Source: Subsaxibacter sp. CAU 1640
Lineage (GTDB): Bacteria > Bacteroidota > Bacteroidia > Flavobacteriales > Flavobacteriaceae
Length of the DNA: 64,000 nucleotides
NCBI RefSeq assembly: GCF_023156585.1
Contig: NZ_JALNMI010000004.1
Span: 439,676 to 503,675 of the forward strand
Reading direction: 5' to 3'
The position numbers and the translations under genes were made by a program. Of this stretch, positions 1-8,749 are shown one piece after another. Position 1 is the stretch's first letter; each line of letters starts with the position of its first letter. Below the pieces are notes generated by a model that did not search any database, was not told the DNA's origin, and worked only from the letters and a program-made list of their open reading frames with translations.

Positions 1-2
1 AC

Positions 3-644
3 ATCCTGTACCATATGATGAGCGGGATGGCAAGGGTTATGAGCTATGACACGCCAAGGGACGACCGTTTGAACGGATATCCCATAAGCGGTTTGATTAC
101 CGAGGCTGATAAATATTACACTTGGGCGATGGTGGATGCGGCATCGCATATGACGGAATTTAACTTTGTAACCTCAAACATTCGCAACCAGTTCAATGTA
201 ATGGCCGAGTATGGTTGGAATCAAAATTTGGAAGCAGAAATAACCTACGAACGTTATCTGCACGATTATTTAAGGGTGTTTGGTGGTGTAAATATCGAGA
301 ATGAAATGGAAGACAGTTTGGATGAACTTTCTACTACAGCCATTGCTGGAGTCCGGTTTTTGGCACCCTATCTATTCAATCTCGATGTGCGTATTGACAA
401 CAAGTTGCGCCCACAGATTAGTTTGAGCCGTGAAATCCTCATTTTCCCAAGAACGGCCATTTTTGGCAGTTATGAATACCAAGCAGATTTTGGGTGGGTA
501 AATGACCTTCCAGCTGAAGACAATTTTGCAAAGGAAGTTGTTTGGAATGCAGGTATCGAATATTTCCTATCAAGAAACTTTTCATTGATGGCGAGCTACG
601 ACAACCGTTTTGGTGCAGGTGGTGGTTTATCCGTGAGATTTTAA
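3..644 (+). CDS. Multicopper oxidase with C-terminal CopB-like barrel domain, 3' part
   Basis: The frame is open from the left edge, so the gene starts upstream. The first visible residues read ILYHMMSGM, the end of the HCHxxYHMxxGM type-1 copper signature that closes multicopper oxidases of the CopA/PcoA type. About 200 residues follow with alternating aromatic/polar strands (for example WNAGIEYFLSRNFSLMASYD) and a terminal Phe, typical of the CopB/PcoB outer-membrane barrel. The reading is one polypeptide that joins a periplasmic Cu(I) oxidase to a CopB-like domain, an arrangement known in Bacteroidota. The first ATG in view (15) is not a start. Copper context continues downstream. Confidence 0.75.
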   Translation: MLYHMMSGMARVMSYDTPRDDRLNGYPISGLITEADKYYTWAMVDAASHMTEFNFVTSNIRNQFNVMAEYGWNQNLEAEITYERYLHDYLRVFGGVNIENEMEDSLDELSTTAIAGVRFLAPYLFNLDVRIDNKLRPQISLSREILIFPRTAIFGSYEYQADFGWVNDLPAEDNFAKEVVWNAGIEYFLSRNFSLMASYDNRFGAGGGLSVRF

Positions 645-695
645 TAATTCAATAAATAGTAAACAAAAACAAGTATTAATCTAAATCAGAAAAAA

Positions 696-1319
696 ATGAA
701 AAAAGTAAAAGTAACAACAGCAATTTTGGCAATGGCTTTCGTAAGCCTAACAGCAATGTCCTGCAAAGACGGTAAAAAAGAAAATTCGGAAGATGCGATG
801 CATTCTGAAATGAATCACGATGAAATGAATCACGACGAAGGTATGAACCACGATGAAATGACCGTATCAAATGATTCTATGGATAGCAATGCACAAACAA
901 CGGATGCAAAGCAGGTTTTGGCGGATTATATGACTTTAAAGGAAGCATTGGTGGCCACCAATAAGGACGATGCCGCAAAAGCTGGCAAAAAGTTGGAAAA
1001 CACCTTAAATGGCTTTGATGTGAACAGTTACACAGCCGAACAACAAACAGAATTGAAGGACATCATCGCAGATGCCAAGGAACACGCAGAACATATCGGC
1101 AAAAGTGAAATGGACCACCAACGCGAGCATTTCAAAACCTTGAGCAAGGATATGATGGATATGGTCGCCATTACGGGAACTGAAAATACCTTGTACCAAC
1201 AATTTTGTCCAATGTATGATGGTGGAAGTGCTTGGTTAAGTATGGAAAAGGAAATAAAAAACCCATACTACGGCAGCAAAATGATGGCCTGCGGTAAAGT
1301 GCAGAAGGAAATTAATTAA
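696..1319 (+). CDS. DUF3347 domain lipoprotein with Met/His-rich segment
   Basis: The protein is 207 residues. It has a lipobox (LTAMSC, Cys23), so it should be membrane anchored on the periplasmic side. Residues about 33-62 are a run of repeated MNHDEM-like units, a likely copper-binding segment. The rest is a helical DUF3347 domain ending in CPMYDGGSAWLS and KNPYYGSKMMACG, closely matching the C-terminus of the CusB-like adaptor at 6892-8685 in this window. That match suggests a metal chaperone or sink acting with the efflux pump. The start follows an A-rich stretch 51 bp after the oxidase gene, so they are probably co-transcribed. Confidence 0.8.
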   Translation: MKKVKVTTAILAMAFVSLTAMSCKDGKKENSEDAMHSEMNHDEMNHDEGMNHDEMTVSNDSMDSNAQTTDAKQVLADYMTLKEALVATNKDDAAKAGKKLENTLNGFDVNSYTAEQQTELKDIIADAKEHAEHIGKSEMDHQREHFKTLSKDMMDMVAITGTENTLYQQFCPMYDGGSAWLSMEKEIKNPYYGSKMMACGKVQKEIN

Positions 1320-1323
1320 TCAT

Positions 1324-1368
1324 AACCTTCAAGGCATTTTCCGCCCTTCCGGGGTTAGCTTGAAGGTT
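1324..1368 (+). terminator. Stem-loop after the DUF3347 gene
   Basis: AACCTTCAAG (1324-1333) pairs perfectly with CTTGAAGGTT (1359-1368) around a 25-nt loop. It lies between the DUF3347 gene and the haem-binding gene. There is no long T tract, so it may be a weak terminator or an mRNA-stability element. Confidence 0.4.
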
Positions 1369-1383
1369 TAATTCAATGACTGA

Positions 1384-1839
1384 ATGAAAATCCTAAAAAC
1401 CATAGTGCTCATTTTATTGATAGCTTTTTTAGCAATCCAATTCTTACCAACTGAAAGAAACGAAAGTGATGTGATTCCAAAAACGGATTTTCTGTTGGTC
1501 AACAATCCACCGGAAAATATCAGTACACTGTTGAAGGAATCCTGCTATGATTGCCACAGTAACAATACCGAATATCCGTGGTACAATAAAATTCAGCCTG
1601 CTGCTTGGTATTTGGAAGACCATATAAAGGAAGGAAAGGCAGAGCTTAATTTTAATGAATGGGAAAACTATTCAGATAGAAGAAAAAACAGCAAATTAAA
1701 ATCCATCATAAACCAGATTAAGGATGATGAAATGCCTTTATCGTCCTATACTTTGATTCATCGGGATGCGATTTTATCAGATGCTGAAAAGAAAACCTTG
1801 ATTGATTATATGACTAAAATAAAAGATAGTTTAGAGTAA
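1384..1839 (+). CDS. Haem-binding domain protein (cytochrome c-like CxxCH)
   Basis: This is a 151-residue protein with an N-terminal hydrophobic segment (residues 2-21) that is an uncleaved anchor or signal. A single CYDCH motif (Cys54, Cys57, His58) would bind haem covalently, and SNNTEYPWY follows, typical of the haem-binding domain family (PF14376). The conserved DDEMP near residue 116 could supply the axial Met. Such proteins are frequent in Bacteroidota copper loci. A role in periplasmic electron transfer next to the multicopper oxidase is an inference. The start codon is the first in frame. Confidence 0.75.
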   Translation: MKILKTIVLILLIAFLAIQFLPTERNESDVIPKTDFLLVNNPPENISTLLKESCYDCHSNNTEYPWYNKIQPAAWYLEDHIKEGKAELNFNEWENYSDRRKNSKLKSIINQIKDDEMPLSSYTLIHRDAILSDAEKKTLIDYMTKIKDSLE

Positions 1840-1840
1840 A

Positions 1841-1910
1841 GTCCTGATGTGGGAAGGGAATGGAATTTTTTTCATTGTTGATTAGTTAAAACCCTTCCCA
1901 AGTCAGGCAC
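1841..1910 (+). repeat. Imperfect hairpin element, copy 1
   Basis: The left arm GTCCTGATGTGGGAAGGG and right arm CCCTTCCCAAGTCAGGCAC enclose an AT-rich centre. TGGGAAGGG and CCCTTCCCA pair perfectly and CCTGA/TCAGG extends the stem. A second copy with the same ends lies in opposite orientation at 59608-59668. Here it sits 15 bp before the permease start, in the same orientation relative to the downstream gene as copy 2. Confidence 0.6.
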
Positions 1911-1925
1911 AAAAAAGAGTATAGT

Positions 1926-3149
1926 ATGGACAATTTTCTAAAACAATGGGGCGAGGCAGCCTATACAACTACTGGATTTTTCTGGATGGCACTATGGGCT
2001 TTTGCGCTTGGCTACATCATCAGCAGTATGATTCAGGTTTTTGTGACCGAAAAAAAGATGCAGGAAACAATGGGCGAAAAGGAAGGCAAAGGCGTTTTGC
2101 TCGGTACATTTTTCGGCTTTATCAGCAGTTCGTGCAGTTTTGCGGCATTGGCATCAACAAAGTCACTTTTCAAAAAAGGGGCGAGTTTTGTGTCGTCAAT
2201 AGCTTTTCTATTGGCATCAACCAATTTGGTTATCGAACTCGGAATTATTATTTCCATCTTTCTCGGTTGGCAATTTGTTGTTGGAGAATATGTGGGTGGA
2301 ATTCTATTAATACTTATTTCTTGGTTATTGATTCGATTGATAAATCCAAAAAAACTCATAGAGAAAGCGCGAAAAAACCTAAAGGATAAGGACAATGATG
2401 ATATGGACGGTTCCAAATCGTGGAAAAAGAAAATACAGTCGGAAAAAGGATGGGCAAAGGTTTCAAAACAATACGGGATGGAATGGAAAATGGTCTGGAA
2501 AGACGTTACCGTAGGCTTTACCATTGCGGGAATCGTAGCGGCTTTTGTACCGGATTCCTTCTTTCAAACCTTGTTTATCAATAGTGGGAACGGCAATACC
2601 GATTTTACATTTTTTCAAATCCTCGAACACATTATTGTTGGTCCGGTCGCTGCATTTTTGACCTTTATTGGTTCAATGGGAAATATTCCTTTGGCTGCTT
2701 TATTATTTGGTAAAGGTGTAAGTTTTGCAGGCGTTATGGCTTTTATTTTTAGTGATTTGGTAGTGTTTCCAATACTTCGTATCAATGCCAAATATTATGG
2801 TTGGAAAATGTCGCTTTTCATTTTGTTCTTGTTGTTCACAGCACTTATCGGCGCGTCCTTGCTTTTACATTATTCATTCGATTTATTGAGCATTCTGCCA
2901 GATCCATCACAAGTAAAAATTCAGGATAGCAAATACTTTAAGTTAGATTATACCTTCTTTTTAAACATCGCTTTTCTGGTATTATCTGGTTTTTTAATCT
3001 ATCTAGGATTTTTCAAAAGGAAAGATGTAAAACAAATGAAGGAAATGGCACCCAAAAGCCAACTGCTGGAAAATATACTTAAATATGCCGCATTGGTAAG
3101 CTACGTTTGGCTAGCGGGCGGTTTGATTGTGAAATTTTTTATTAACTGA
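1926..3149 (+). CDS. Permease of the DUF318/ArsP-like family
   Basis: The 407-residue membrane protein has about eight hydrophobic segments in two bundles split by a charged cytoplasmic loop (residues about 145-190). The GFISSSCSFAALA and LLASTNLVIELG segments and the second-half IGSMGNIPLAALLFGKGVSFAG are the repeated signature of the permease family PF03773, which includes ArsP organoarsenical exporters. The substrate cannot be read from sequence. The next gene begins 2 bp after the stop, so it is co-expressed with the HMA-AraC regulator. In this setting export of a metal or metalloid species is plausible but unproven. Confidence 0.75.
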   Translation: MDNFLKQWGEAAYTTTGFFWMALWAFALGYIISSMIQVFVTEKKMQETMGEKEGKGVLLGTFFGFISSSCSFAALASTKSLFKKGASFVSSIAFLLASTNLVIELGIIISIFLGWQFVVGEYVGGILLILISWLLIRLINPKKLIEKARKNLKDKDNDDMDGSKSWKKKIQSEKGWAKVSKQYGMEWKMVWKDVTVGFTIAGIVAAFVPDSFFQTLFINSGNGNTDFTFFQILEHIIVGPVAAFLTFIGSMGNIPLAALLFGKGVSFAGVMAFIFSDLVVFPILRINAKYYGWKMSLFILFLLFTALIGASLLLHYSFDLLSILPDPSQVKIQDSKYFKLDYTFFLNIAFLVLSGFLIYLGFFKRKDVKQMKEMAPKSQLLENILKYAALVSYVWLAGGLIVKFFIN

Positions 3150-3151
3150 TT

Positions 3152-3709
3152 ATGACAAAAACACTTCACATAAAAAATATGGTCTGCGATAGGTGTAAAT
3201 CAACTGTAATACGTGAGTTGAATACTTTGGGTTATGACATAAAATCGGTTGAATTAGGGCAAATAATTTTAGATGAGAAAAAATCAATCCAAAATTCCAA
3301 ATTGGAAAAAGAACTAAAAAAACACGGTTTTGAAATTATACAAGAGGAAACAGAAGTTTTGATTGAAGAAATGAAAATTGTCCTTATCAAAAAAATTGAA
3401 AATCAGGACGATGCAAATATCTCTTCTTTTTTGACCAAAACGTTTAATAAATCCTATTCGGCTTTGAGTAAAGTGTTCAGCAAAACCGAAGGAATGACCA
3501 TTGAGAAATATGAAATAAATCTAAAGATTGAAAAGGTAAAAGAACTGATACAATTGGGACAACTGAATTTTTCAGAAATAGCATATACACTCAATTATAA
3601 TAATAGTGGCCATTTGGCAAAGCAGTTTAAAAATGTAACGGGAATGTCAATGACAGAATTTAAGAATTTACAAAAATGGAATAGGAAATCCCTTGACCAA
3701 ATTGTATAA
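3152..3709 (+). CDS. AraC-family regulator with N-terminal heavy-metal-binding domain
   Basis: This is a 185-residue cytoplasmic regulator. Residues 1-70 form a metal-binding HMA-like fold with MVCDRCKST (CxxC at Cys12/Cys15) and a second half resembling the C-terminal strand of HMA domains. Residues about 85-180 are the two helix-turn-helix units of AraC proteins (FNKSYSALSKVFSK and FSEIAYTLNYNNSGHLAKQFK). It should sense Cu(I) or a related soft metal directly and activate the surrounding copper genes, especially the ATPase gene that starts 75 bp downstream. It is translationally close to the permease (2 bp). Confidence 0.8.
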   Translation: MTKTLHIKNMVCDRCKSTVIRELNTLGYDIKSVELGQIILDEKKSIQNSKLEKELKKHGFEIIQEETEVLIEEMKIVLIKKIENQDDANISSFLTKTFNKSYSALSKVFSKTEGMTIEKYEINLKIEKVKELIQLGQLNFSEIAYTLNYNNSGHLAKQFKNVTGMSMTEFKNLQKWNRKSLDQIV

Positions 3710-3783
3710 GGATTATCCCTAATTGTGCATATAAATGGAAATTGGGGCACTTAATTTTGGATAATAATTCAATATAATAAAAA

Positions 3784-6282
3784 ATGAAACACACCTATCA
3801 CATCCACGGAATGACCTGCAACGGTTGCCGAAGCCACGTAGAAAGTACACTTTCAAAAGTTGAAGGTGTAACATCTGCCTCGGTCAATTTGGAAAAAGCC
3901 GAAACAACCATAGAAACGCAAAACCATATTCCATTGGAAAAGTTTCAAGAAGCCTTAAAAAATGACGGTGGGCGTTACAGCATCCATAATATCGGAGAAC
4001 ATCATCATTCCGATGACAAAAAAGTAGAAAAACCAAAAGGCAAAGGAACTGGAACTTTTTACTGCCCAATGCACTGCGAAGACGATAAAACCTATGATAA
4101 ACCTGGCGATTGCCCTGTCTGCGGAATGGACTTGGTGGAAGAGCAAAATCTGTCGGCAACAACGTCCGAACAATGGACCTGCCCAATGCATCCGGAAATC
4201 GTTAAGGACGAGCCGGGGGCCTGCCCAATCTGTGGGATGGATTTGGTACCGATGCAGCCTGATATTTCTTCAGAGGAAAAAACCTATCAAAAACTGCTCA
4301 AGAAATTTTGGATTGCAGTCGCTTTTACCTTGCCCATTTTCCTAATGGCAATGAGCGAAATGATTCCCAACAATCCATTATACCAAGTAATGGAACAGAA
4401 GTATTGGAACTGGATTCAGTTTGCCTTATCGATACCTGTGGTTTTTTATGCTACTTGGATGTTCTTTGAACGGGCTTACAGAAGTATAAAAACGTGGAAC
4501 CTCAATATGTTTACCTTAATCGGTATTGGCGCGGGCGCAGCGTGGTTGTTCAGCGTTTTCGGGATGCTCTTTCCCGATTTCTTTCCGGCACAATTTAAAA
4601 CAGATTCTGGCGCAGTACACGTATATTTTGAAGCTGCAACTGTTATTTTAACCTTGGTTTTATTGGGTCAGGTTCTCGAAGCCCGTGCACACAGCAAAAC
4701 AAATTCGGCTGTCAAGGAATTATTGAAGCTCGCACCAAACAAAGCTATTCTGGTTAAGAATGGCAAGGAAGGAGAAGTTGCGATTGATTCAATTAAGTTG
4801 GGCGATATCCTTCGCGTAAAACCAGGTGATAAAATTCCTGTTGACGGCGTCATTTCCGAAGGAAATACAACAGTTGACGAATCTATGATTACAGGAGAAC
4901 CCATTCCCGTAAGTAAAAGCGAAGGCGACAAAGTAAGCAGTGGAACTATCAACGGCAACCAATCATTTTTAATGAAAGCCGAAAAAGTTGGTTCCGATAC
5001 CTTGCTTTCCCAAATCATCCAAATGGTCAATAACGCCAGTCGCAGTCGTGCGCCCATCCAAAAATTGGCAGATACGGTCTCGGGATATTTTGTGCCTATC
5101 GTTGTTCTTATTTCAATCATAACATTTATAGTTTGGGCAATTTTTGGACCCGAGCCTGTTTATGTTTATGCTTTTGTAAATGCAATAGCCGTACTCATCA
5201 TTGCCTGTCCTTGTGCACTCGGTTTGGCTACACCAATGTCCGTAATGGTGGGCGTTGGGAAAGGTGCGCAAAACGGTGTACTGATTAAAAATGCGGAAGC
5301 CCTCGAAAAAATGGATAAGGTAGATACTTTGATTATCGATAAAACCGGAACCATAACCGAAGGTAAACCAACCGTTGAAAAGATTGGTGCTTTTGGGATG
5401 GAATTTTCTGAAAATGAAGTATTGCAACACATTGTTTCCCTTAACAATATGAGTGAACATCCACTCGCTGAAGCTACCGTGAAATATGGTAAAGAAAAGA
5501 AAACGGAGTTTTTAGAAACAAAAAACTTTAGTGCTGTTACCGGAAAAGGTGTTGAAGGAACGGTAAACGGAAAAATGGTTGCTTTGGGCAACGCAAAAAT
5601 GATGGAATATGCCGAGGCTCAATTGACTTCTGAAATGGAAACCGAAGCACAAAGCTTTCAAAAGCAGGGAAAAACAGTTTCCTATTTGTCAATCGATTCA
5701 AAAGTTGTGGGATATGTCGTCATTGGCGATAAAATAAAAGGAACCAGTGCCAACGCAATTAAAGCACTTCAGGATAAGGGAATTGCAGTAATTATGCTCA
5801 CTGGCGATAATCGCGACACTGCCCAAGCGGTCGCAAAGGAACTAAACCTTGCCGATTTTAAAGCAGGAATGTTGCCCGAAAACAAACTGCAAGAGGTAGA
5901 AAAATTACAGAACAGAGGAAAAATTGTTGCAATGGCTGGCGACGGCATCAACGATGCCCCAGCCTTGGCAAAAAGCGATGTGGGCATCGCAATGGGAACG
6001 GGAACCGATGTTGCCATAGAAAGTGCGATGATTACCTTGGTAAAAGGCGATTTGCACGGCATCGTCAAAGCAAGGGATTTGAGTGATAACGTGATGCGGA
6101 ACATTAAGCAAAATTTATTTTGGGCACTGGGCTACAATATTCTGGGCATCCCAATCGCGGCAGGTGTTCTCTTTCCTGTGTTCGGGTTGTTATTGTCGCC
6201 TATGATAGCGGCATTGGCAATGAGCTTTAGCTCGGTTTCGGTCATTGCAAATTCCTTACGATTAAGAAATATTAAACTATGA
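3784..6282 (+). CDS. copA: Cu(I)-exporting P1B-type ATPase
   Basis: The inner-membrane pump is 832 residues. Domain order is an HMA domain (GMTCNGC, residues 9-15), two heavy-metal-binding zinc-ribbon-like repeats (FYCPMH...CPVCGMDL and WTCPMHPEI...CPICGMDL), then the P-type core. The transmembrane CPC ligand motif is at 475-477, the phosphorylation loop DKTGT at 519-523, and the hinge GDGINDAP lies near residue 720. CPC with the GLATP context is the Cu+ subgroup. The start has the natural HMA N-terminus. It probably exports cytoplasmic Cu(I) to the periplasm, where the adaptor/RND system and oxidase act. Confidence 0.93.
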   Translation: MKHTYHIHGMTCNGCRSHVESTLSKVEGVTSASVNLEKAETTIETQNHIPLEKFQEALKNDGGRYSIHNIGEHHHSDDKKVEKPKGKGTGTFYCPMHCEDDKTYDKPGDCPVCGMDLVEEQNLSATTSEQWTCPMHPEIVKDEPGACPICGMDLVPMQPDISSEEKTYQKLLKKFWIAVAFTLPIFLMAMSEMIPNNPLYQVMEQKYWNWIQFALSIPVVFYATWMFFERAYRSIKTWNLNMFTLIGIGAGAAWLFSVFGMLFPDFFPAQFKTDSGAVHVYFEAATVILTLVLLGQVLEARAHSKTNSAVKELLKLAPNKAILVKNGKEGEVAIDSIKLGDILRVKPGDKIPVDGVISEGNTTVDESMITGEPIPVSKSEGDKVSSGTINGNQSFLMKAEKVGSDTLLSQIIQMVNNASRSRAPIQKLADTVSGYFVPIVVLISIITFIVWAIFGPEPVYVYAFVNAIAVLIIACPCALGLATPMSVMVGVGKGAQNGVLIKNAEALEKMDKVDTLIIDKTGTITEGKPTVEKIGAFGMEFSENEVLQHIVSLNNMSEHPLAEATVKYGKEKKTEFLETKNFSAVTGKGVEGTVNGKMVALGNAKMMEYAEAQLTSEMETEAQSFQKQGKTVSYLSIDSKVVGYVVIGDKIKGTSANAIKALQDKGIAVIMLTGDNRDTAQAVAKELNLADFKAGMLPENKLQEVEKLQNRGKIVAMAGDGINDAPALAKSDVGIAMGTGTDVAIESAMITLVKGDLHGIVKARDLSDNVMRNIKQNLFWALGYNILGIPIAAGVLFPVFGLLLSPMIAALAMSFSSVSVIANSLRLRNIKL

Positions 6283-6298
6283 TTAAAACTCAAAAACT

Positions 6299-6781
6299 AT
6301 GGAACATTCAAATCAACACCAAAGCAAAGGCAATTACACAAAATTCATTTTGATGCTCGGCGCATCTTTTATCGCAATGTACATCACAATGTACCTTAAC
6401 ACATATCAAATTGACCACGTTTATTTCAGCCTCACACGTTTCTATATGAGTTGTTTGGGCATTGCTTGTATGGCAGTAATAATGTGGTTTTTTATGCGGA
6501 AAATGTACCAAAACAAGAAAAAAAACATCGCAATTTTGTTGGGAAGTTTAGTGCTTTTTGTTAGCGCACTTGGGCTTGTAAGGGCTCAAAGTCCTATTAT
6601 TGGAGATATCCTTTGGATGAAGGCAATGATTCCACACCATTCCATCGCAATTTTAACAAGTGAAAGAGCCGACATACAAGATCCAGAGGTCAGAAAATTG
6701 GCAGATGATATTATCGAGGCACAGCGTAAAGAAATAGGGGAAATGAAAGATATGATAAAGCGTTTGCAAGCAGCAAAATAA
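6299..6781 (+). CDS. DUF305 domain membrane protein
   Basis: This is a 160-residue protein beginning 16 bp after the ATPase. It has three hydrophobic helices (about 16-35, 43-66 and 75-93) followed by the DUF305 signature WMKAMIPHHSIAIL and a C-terminal helix QRKEIGEMKDMI. The paired His plus Met residues (MIPHH, EMKDM) are characteristic and are thought to bind metal. The family is commonly found in copper-resistance clusters of Bacteroidota. The exact role is unknown; a periplasm-facing copper-binding accessory is likely. Confidence 0.8.
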   Translation: MEHSNQHQSKGNYTKFILMLGASFIAMYITMYLNTYQIDHVYFSLTRFYMSCLGIACMAVIMWFFMRKMYQNKKKNIAILLGSLVLFVSALGLVRAQSPIIGDILWMKAMIPHHSIAILTSERADIQDPEVRKLADDIIEAQRKEIGEMKDMIKRLQAAK

Positions 6782-6792
6782 TATTGAACACC

Positions 6793-6836
6793 AAACCTAA
6801 TAGTCCCGAAACTTCGGGATAAAACCTGTTAGGTTT
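6793..6836 (+). terminator. Nested stem-loop after the DUF305 gene
   Basis: The outer stem AAACCTAA (6793-6800) pairs with TTAGGTTT (6829-6836), and the inner stem TCCCGAA (6804-6810) with TTCGGGA (6813-6819). It lies 11 bp after the DUF305 stop codon and probably acts as a terminator or processing site. Confidence 0.5.
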
Positions 6837-6853
6837 ATACAGATAAATTGTCT

Positions 6854-6873
6854 GGTCGAGCGTAGTCGAGACC
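6854..6873. repeat. REP-like GTCGAG palindrome
   Basis: GGTCGAGCGTAGTCGAGACC is an imperfect palindrome resembling short intergenic REP-like sequences that are common in flavobacterial genomes. It lies between the DUF305 and CusB-like genes, directly after the nested stem-loop. Confidence 0.45.
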
Positions 6874-6891
6874 TACTTAATTATAACTATT

Positions 6892-8685
6892 ATGAAAAAA
6901 TACATCATTTACATCGCCATTTTGGCCGCTGGTTTAATATTGGGGTATGTCTTTTTCGGCAAGTCTGCTGAAGGAAACTCAAACACCAAGGATGTTTCCG
7001 ATATGTCGGACAGTACCAACGAACAAAACCAAATGTGGACCTGCTCAATGCACCCACAGATTATGCAGCCCGAACCCGGCGACTGTCCCATCTGCGGGAT
7101 GGACTTGATTCCTGCCGAAACCGGTGCAGATGGTCTCGCAATGAACGAAATAAAAATGACCGAAAACGCAATGGCATTGGCGAATATCCAAACCACCATT
7201 GTTGGTAATGTTTCAGGAACAGATGAAAATACAATGCAACTTTCAGGAAAGATAATGGCGAACGAAGAGGCCAATGCCGTACAAGCAAGTTATTTTGAAG
7301 GCCGTATTGAAAAACTGAACGTCAATTTTACAGGCGAGGAAGTGCGAAGAGGTCAATTATTGGCAACTATTTATGCACCAACAATTGTTGCCGCACAGCA
7401 GGAATTGTTGACAGCAGCAAGTATGAAGGAATCACAACCTGCATTGTATAAAGCCGTCCGCAACAAATTGAAACTATGGAAACTTTCTGAAAACCAAATC
7501 AATCAAATTGAAAGCTCTGGCAAAGTGCGGGAAAATTTTCCAATCTATGCCACGGTTTCGGGTACGGTTTCCCAAAAAATGGCAGAGGAAGGAGATTATG
7601 TCAAGCAAGGCCAGCCCATTGTAAAAGTAAGCGATTTGGGAACCGTTTGGGCGATGTTTGATGCCTACGAACGTCAAATTTCACAATTAAAGGAAGGACA
7701 GAAAATAACTGTTACTACCAACGCTTATCCCAACAAGGAATTTGAGGCAACTGTTTCGTTTATTGACCCAGTTTTAAATACGAAATCCAGAACAGTTTCG
7801 GTTCGGGCCACATTGAACAATAAAGAAGATATTTTAAAGCCAGGAATGTTTGTAACTGCAAAAGTGACAATGACAAAAGGTAGTGATAAAATGGAATCCC
7901 AAATCACAATTCCAGCATCTGCGGTTATGTGGACAGGCGAGCGCTCATTGGTGTACGTAAAAACAAATCCAAACGAGCCCGTTTTTGAAATGCGGGAAGT
8001 TACTTTAGGTACTAAAAATGGCGATGTTTATACCATTTCCGAAGGGCTTAAAAATGGGGATGAAGTAGTAACGAACGGCACATTTACAGTAGATGCCGCC
8101 GCACAATTACAGGGCAAAAAATCTATGATGAACACCAAAGGAGGCAAAACAATGACGGGTCACGAAGGACATTTGGGTATGGAAAATGCCAATGGCAATT
8201 CAACAACAGACCATTCCCAAATGACCAAGCGTCTTGACGTTTCTTCCAAATTCAAGGAACAGCTCAACACTGTTTTTGAAAACTATGTTTCAGTTGATAA
8301 AGCACTTGTAAATGATGATGCCGAAACAGCAAAAAAATCAGCAAACGGGTTGCAAAAAAGTATTGAAAAAGTGGATATGAAATTATTGAAGGATGATGCA
8401 CATAAACACTGGATGACTCTGGAAAAAGAATTGAAGGCATCCACAAGTGCCATAGCCAACACTTCGGATATCAAAAAACAACGGGAACATTTCATTCATT
8501 TATCTGCACATTTAATCAATGCCGTAAAAACCTTTGGCATCAACCAAAAAGTATATGTAGATTATTGTCCAATGGCAAACAATAACGTGGGTGCCTATTG
8601 GTTGAGTAAGGATAAGGAAATACGTAATCCTTATTTTGGTGCTGATATGTTGGATTGTGGTAGCGTAACAGATGAAATTGAATAG
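6892..8685 (+). CDS. RND efflux periplasmic adaptor, CusB-like, with metal-binding and DUF3347 domains
   Basis: The 597-residue protein has an N-terminal membrane anchor (residues 4-22) and then a heavy-metal-binding ribbon WTCSMHPQI...CPICGMDLIP (about 49-78). The adaptor body comprises a lipoyl-like segment, an alpha hairpin and beta barrels (GKIMANEEANAVQ, VSGTVSQKMAEEGDYV, NGTFTVDAAAQLQGK). A Met/His-rich linker (about 415-445) leads to a C-terminal DUF3347 domain with DYCPMANNNVGAYWL. It should link an inner-membrane RND pump to the outer-membrane channel and hand over Cu(I). No RND gene follows directly in the copper module; the next one is the CzcA fusion at 9242. Confidence 0.88.
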   Translation: MKKYIIYIAILAAGLILGYVFFGKSAEGNSNTKDVSDMSDSTNEQNQMWTCSMHPQIMQPEPGDCPICGMDLIPAETGADGLAMNEIKMTENAMALANIQTTIVGNVSGTDENTMQLSGKIMANEEANAVQASYFEGRIEKLNVNFTGEEVRRGQLLATIYAPTIVAAQQELLTAASMKESQPALYKAVRNKLKLWKLSENQINQIESSGKVRENFPIYATVSGTVSQKMAEEGDYVKQGQPIVKVSDLGTVWAMFDAYERQISQLKEGQKITVTTNAYPNKEFEATVSFIDPVLNTKSRTVSVRATLNNKEDILKPGMFVTAKVTMTKGSDKMESQITIPASAVMWTGERSLVYVKTNPNEPVFEMREVTLGTKNGDVYTISEGLKNGDEVVTNGTFTVDAAAQLQGKKSMMNTKGGKTMTGHEGHLGMENANGNSTTDHSQMTKRLDVSSKFKEQLNTVFENYVSVDKALVNDDAETAKKSANGLQKSIEKVDMKLLKDDAHKHWMTLEKELKASTSAIANTSDIKKQREHFIHLSAHLINAVKTFGINQKVYVDYCPMANNNVGAYWLSKDKEIRNPYFGADMLDCGSVTDEIE

Positions 8686-8704
8686 AATTAGACACATATA
8701 GTTT

Positions 8705-8721
8705 TTGCACACCAGTTGCAT
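8705..8721 (+). promoter_or_regulatory. Candidate metal-regulator operator, copy 1
   Basis: TTGCAC (8705-8710) and TTGCAT (8716-8721) are separated by 5 bp, which gives the symmetric pattern TGCA-N7-TGCA. The same arrangement occurs at 17225-17241 before the ZntA-type operon. A TATATTTG -7-like element lies at 8733-8740. The pattern resembles Nur-type Fur-family boxes (TTGCAA-N5-TTGCAA), and a Fur-family regulator is encoded within the downstream operon. Confidence 0.6.
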
Positions 8722-8749
8722 TCAATATTTTGTATATTTGTCAAGCTAT

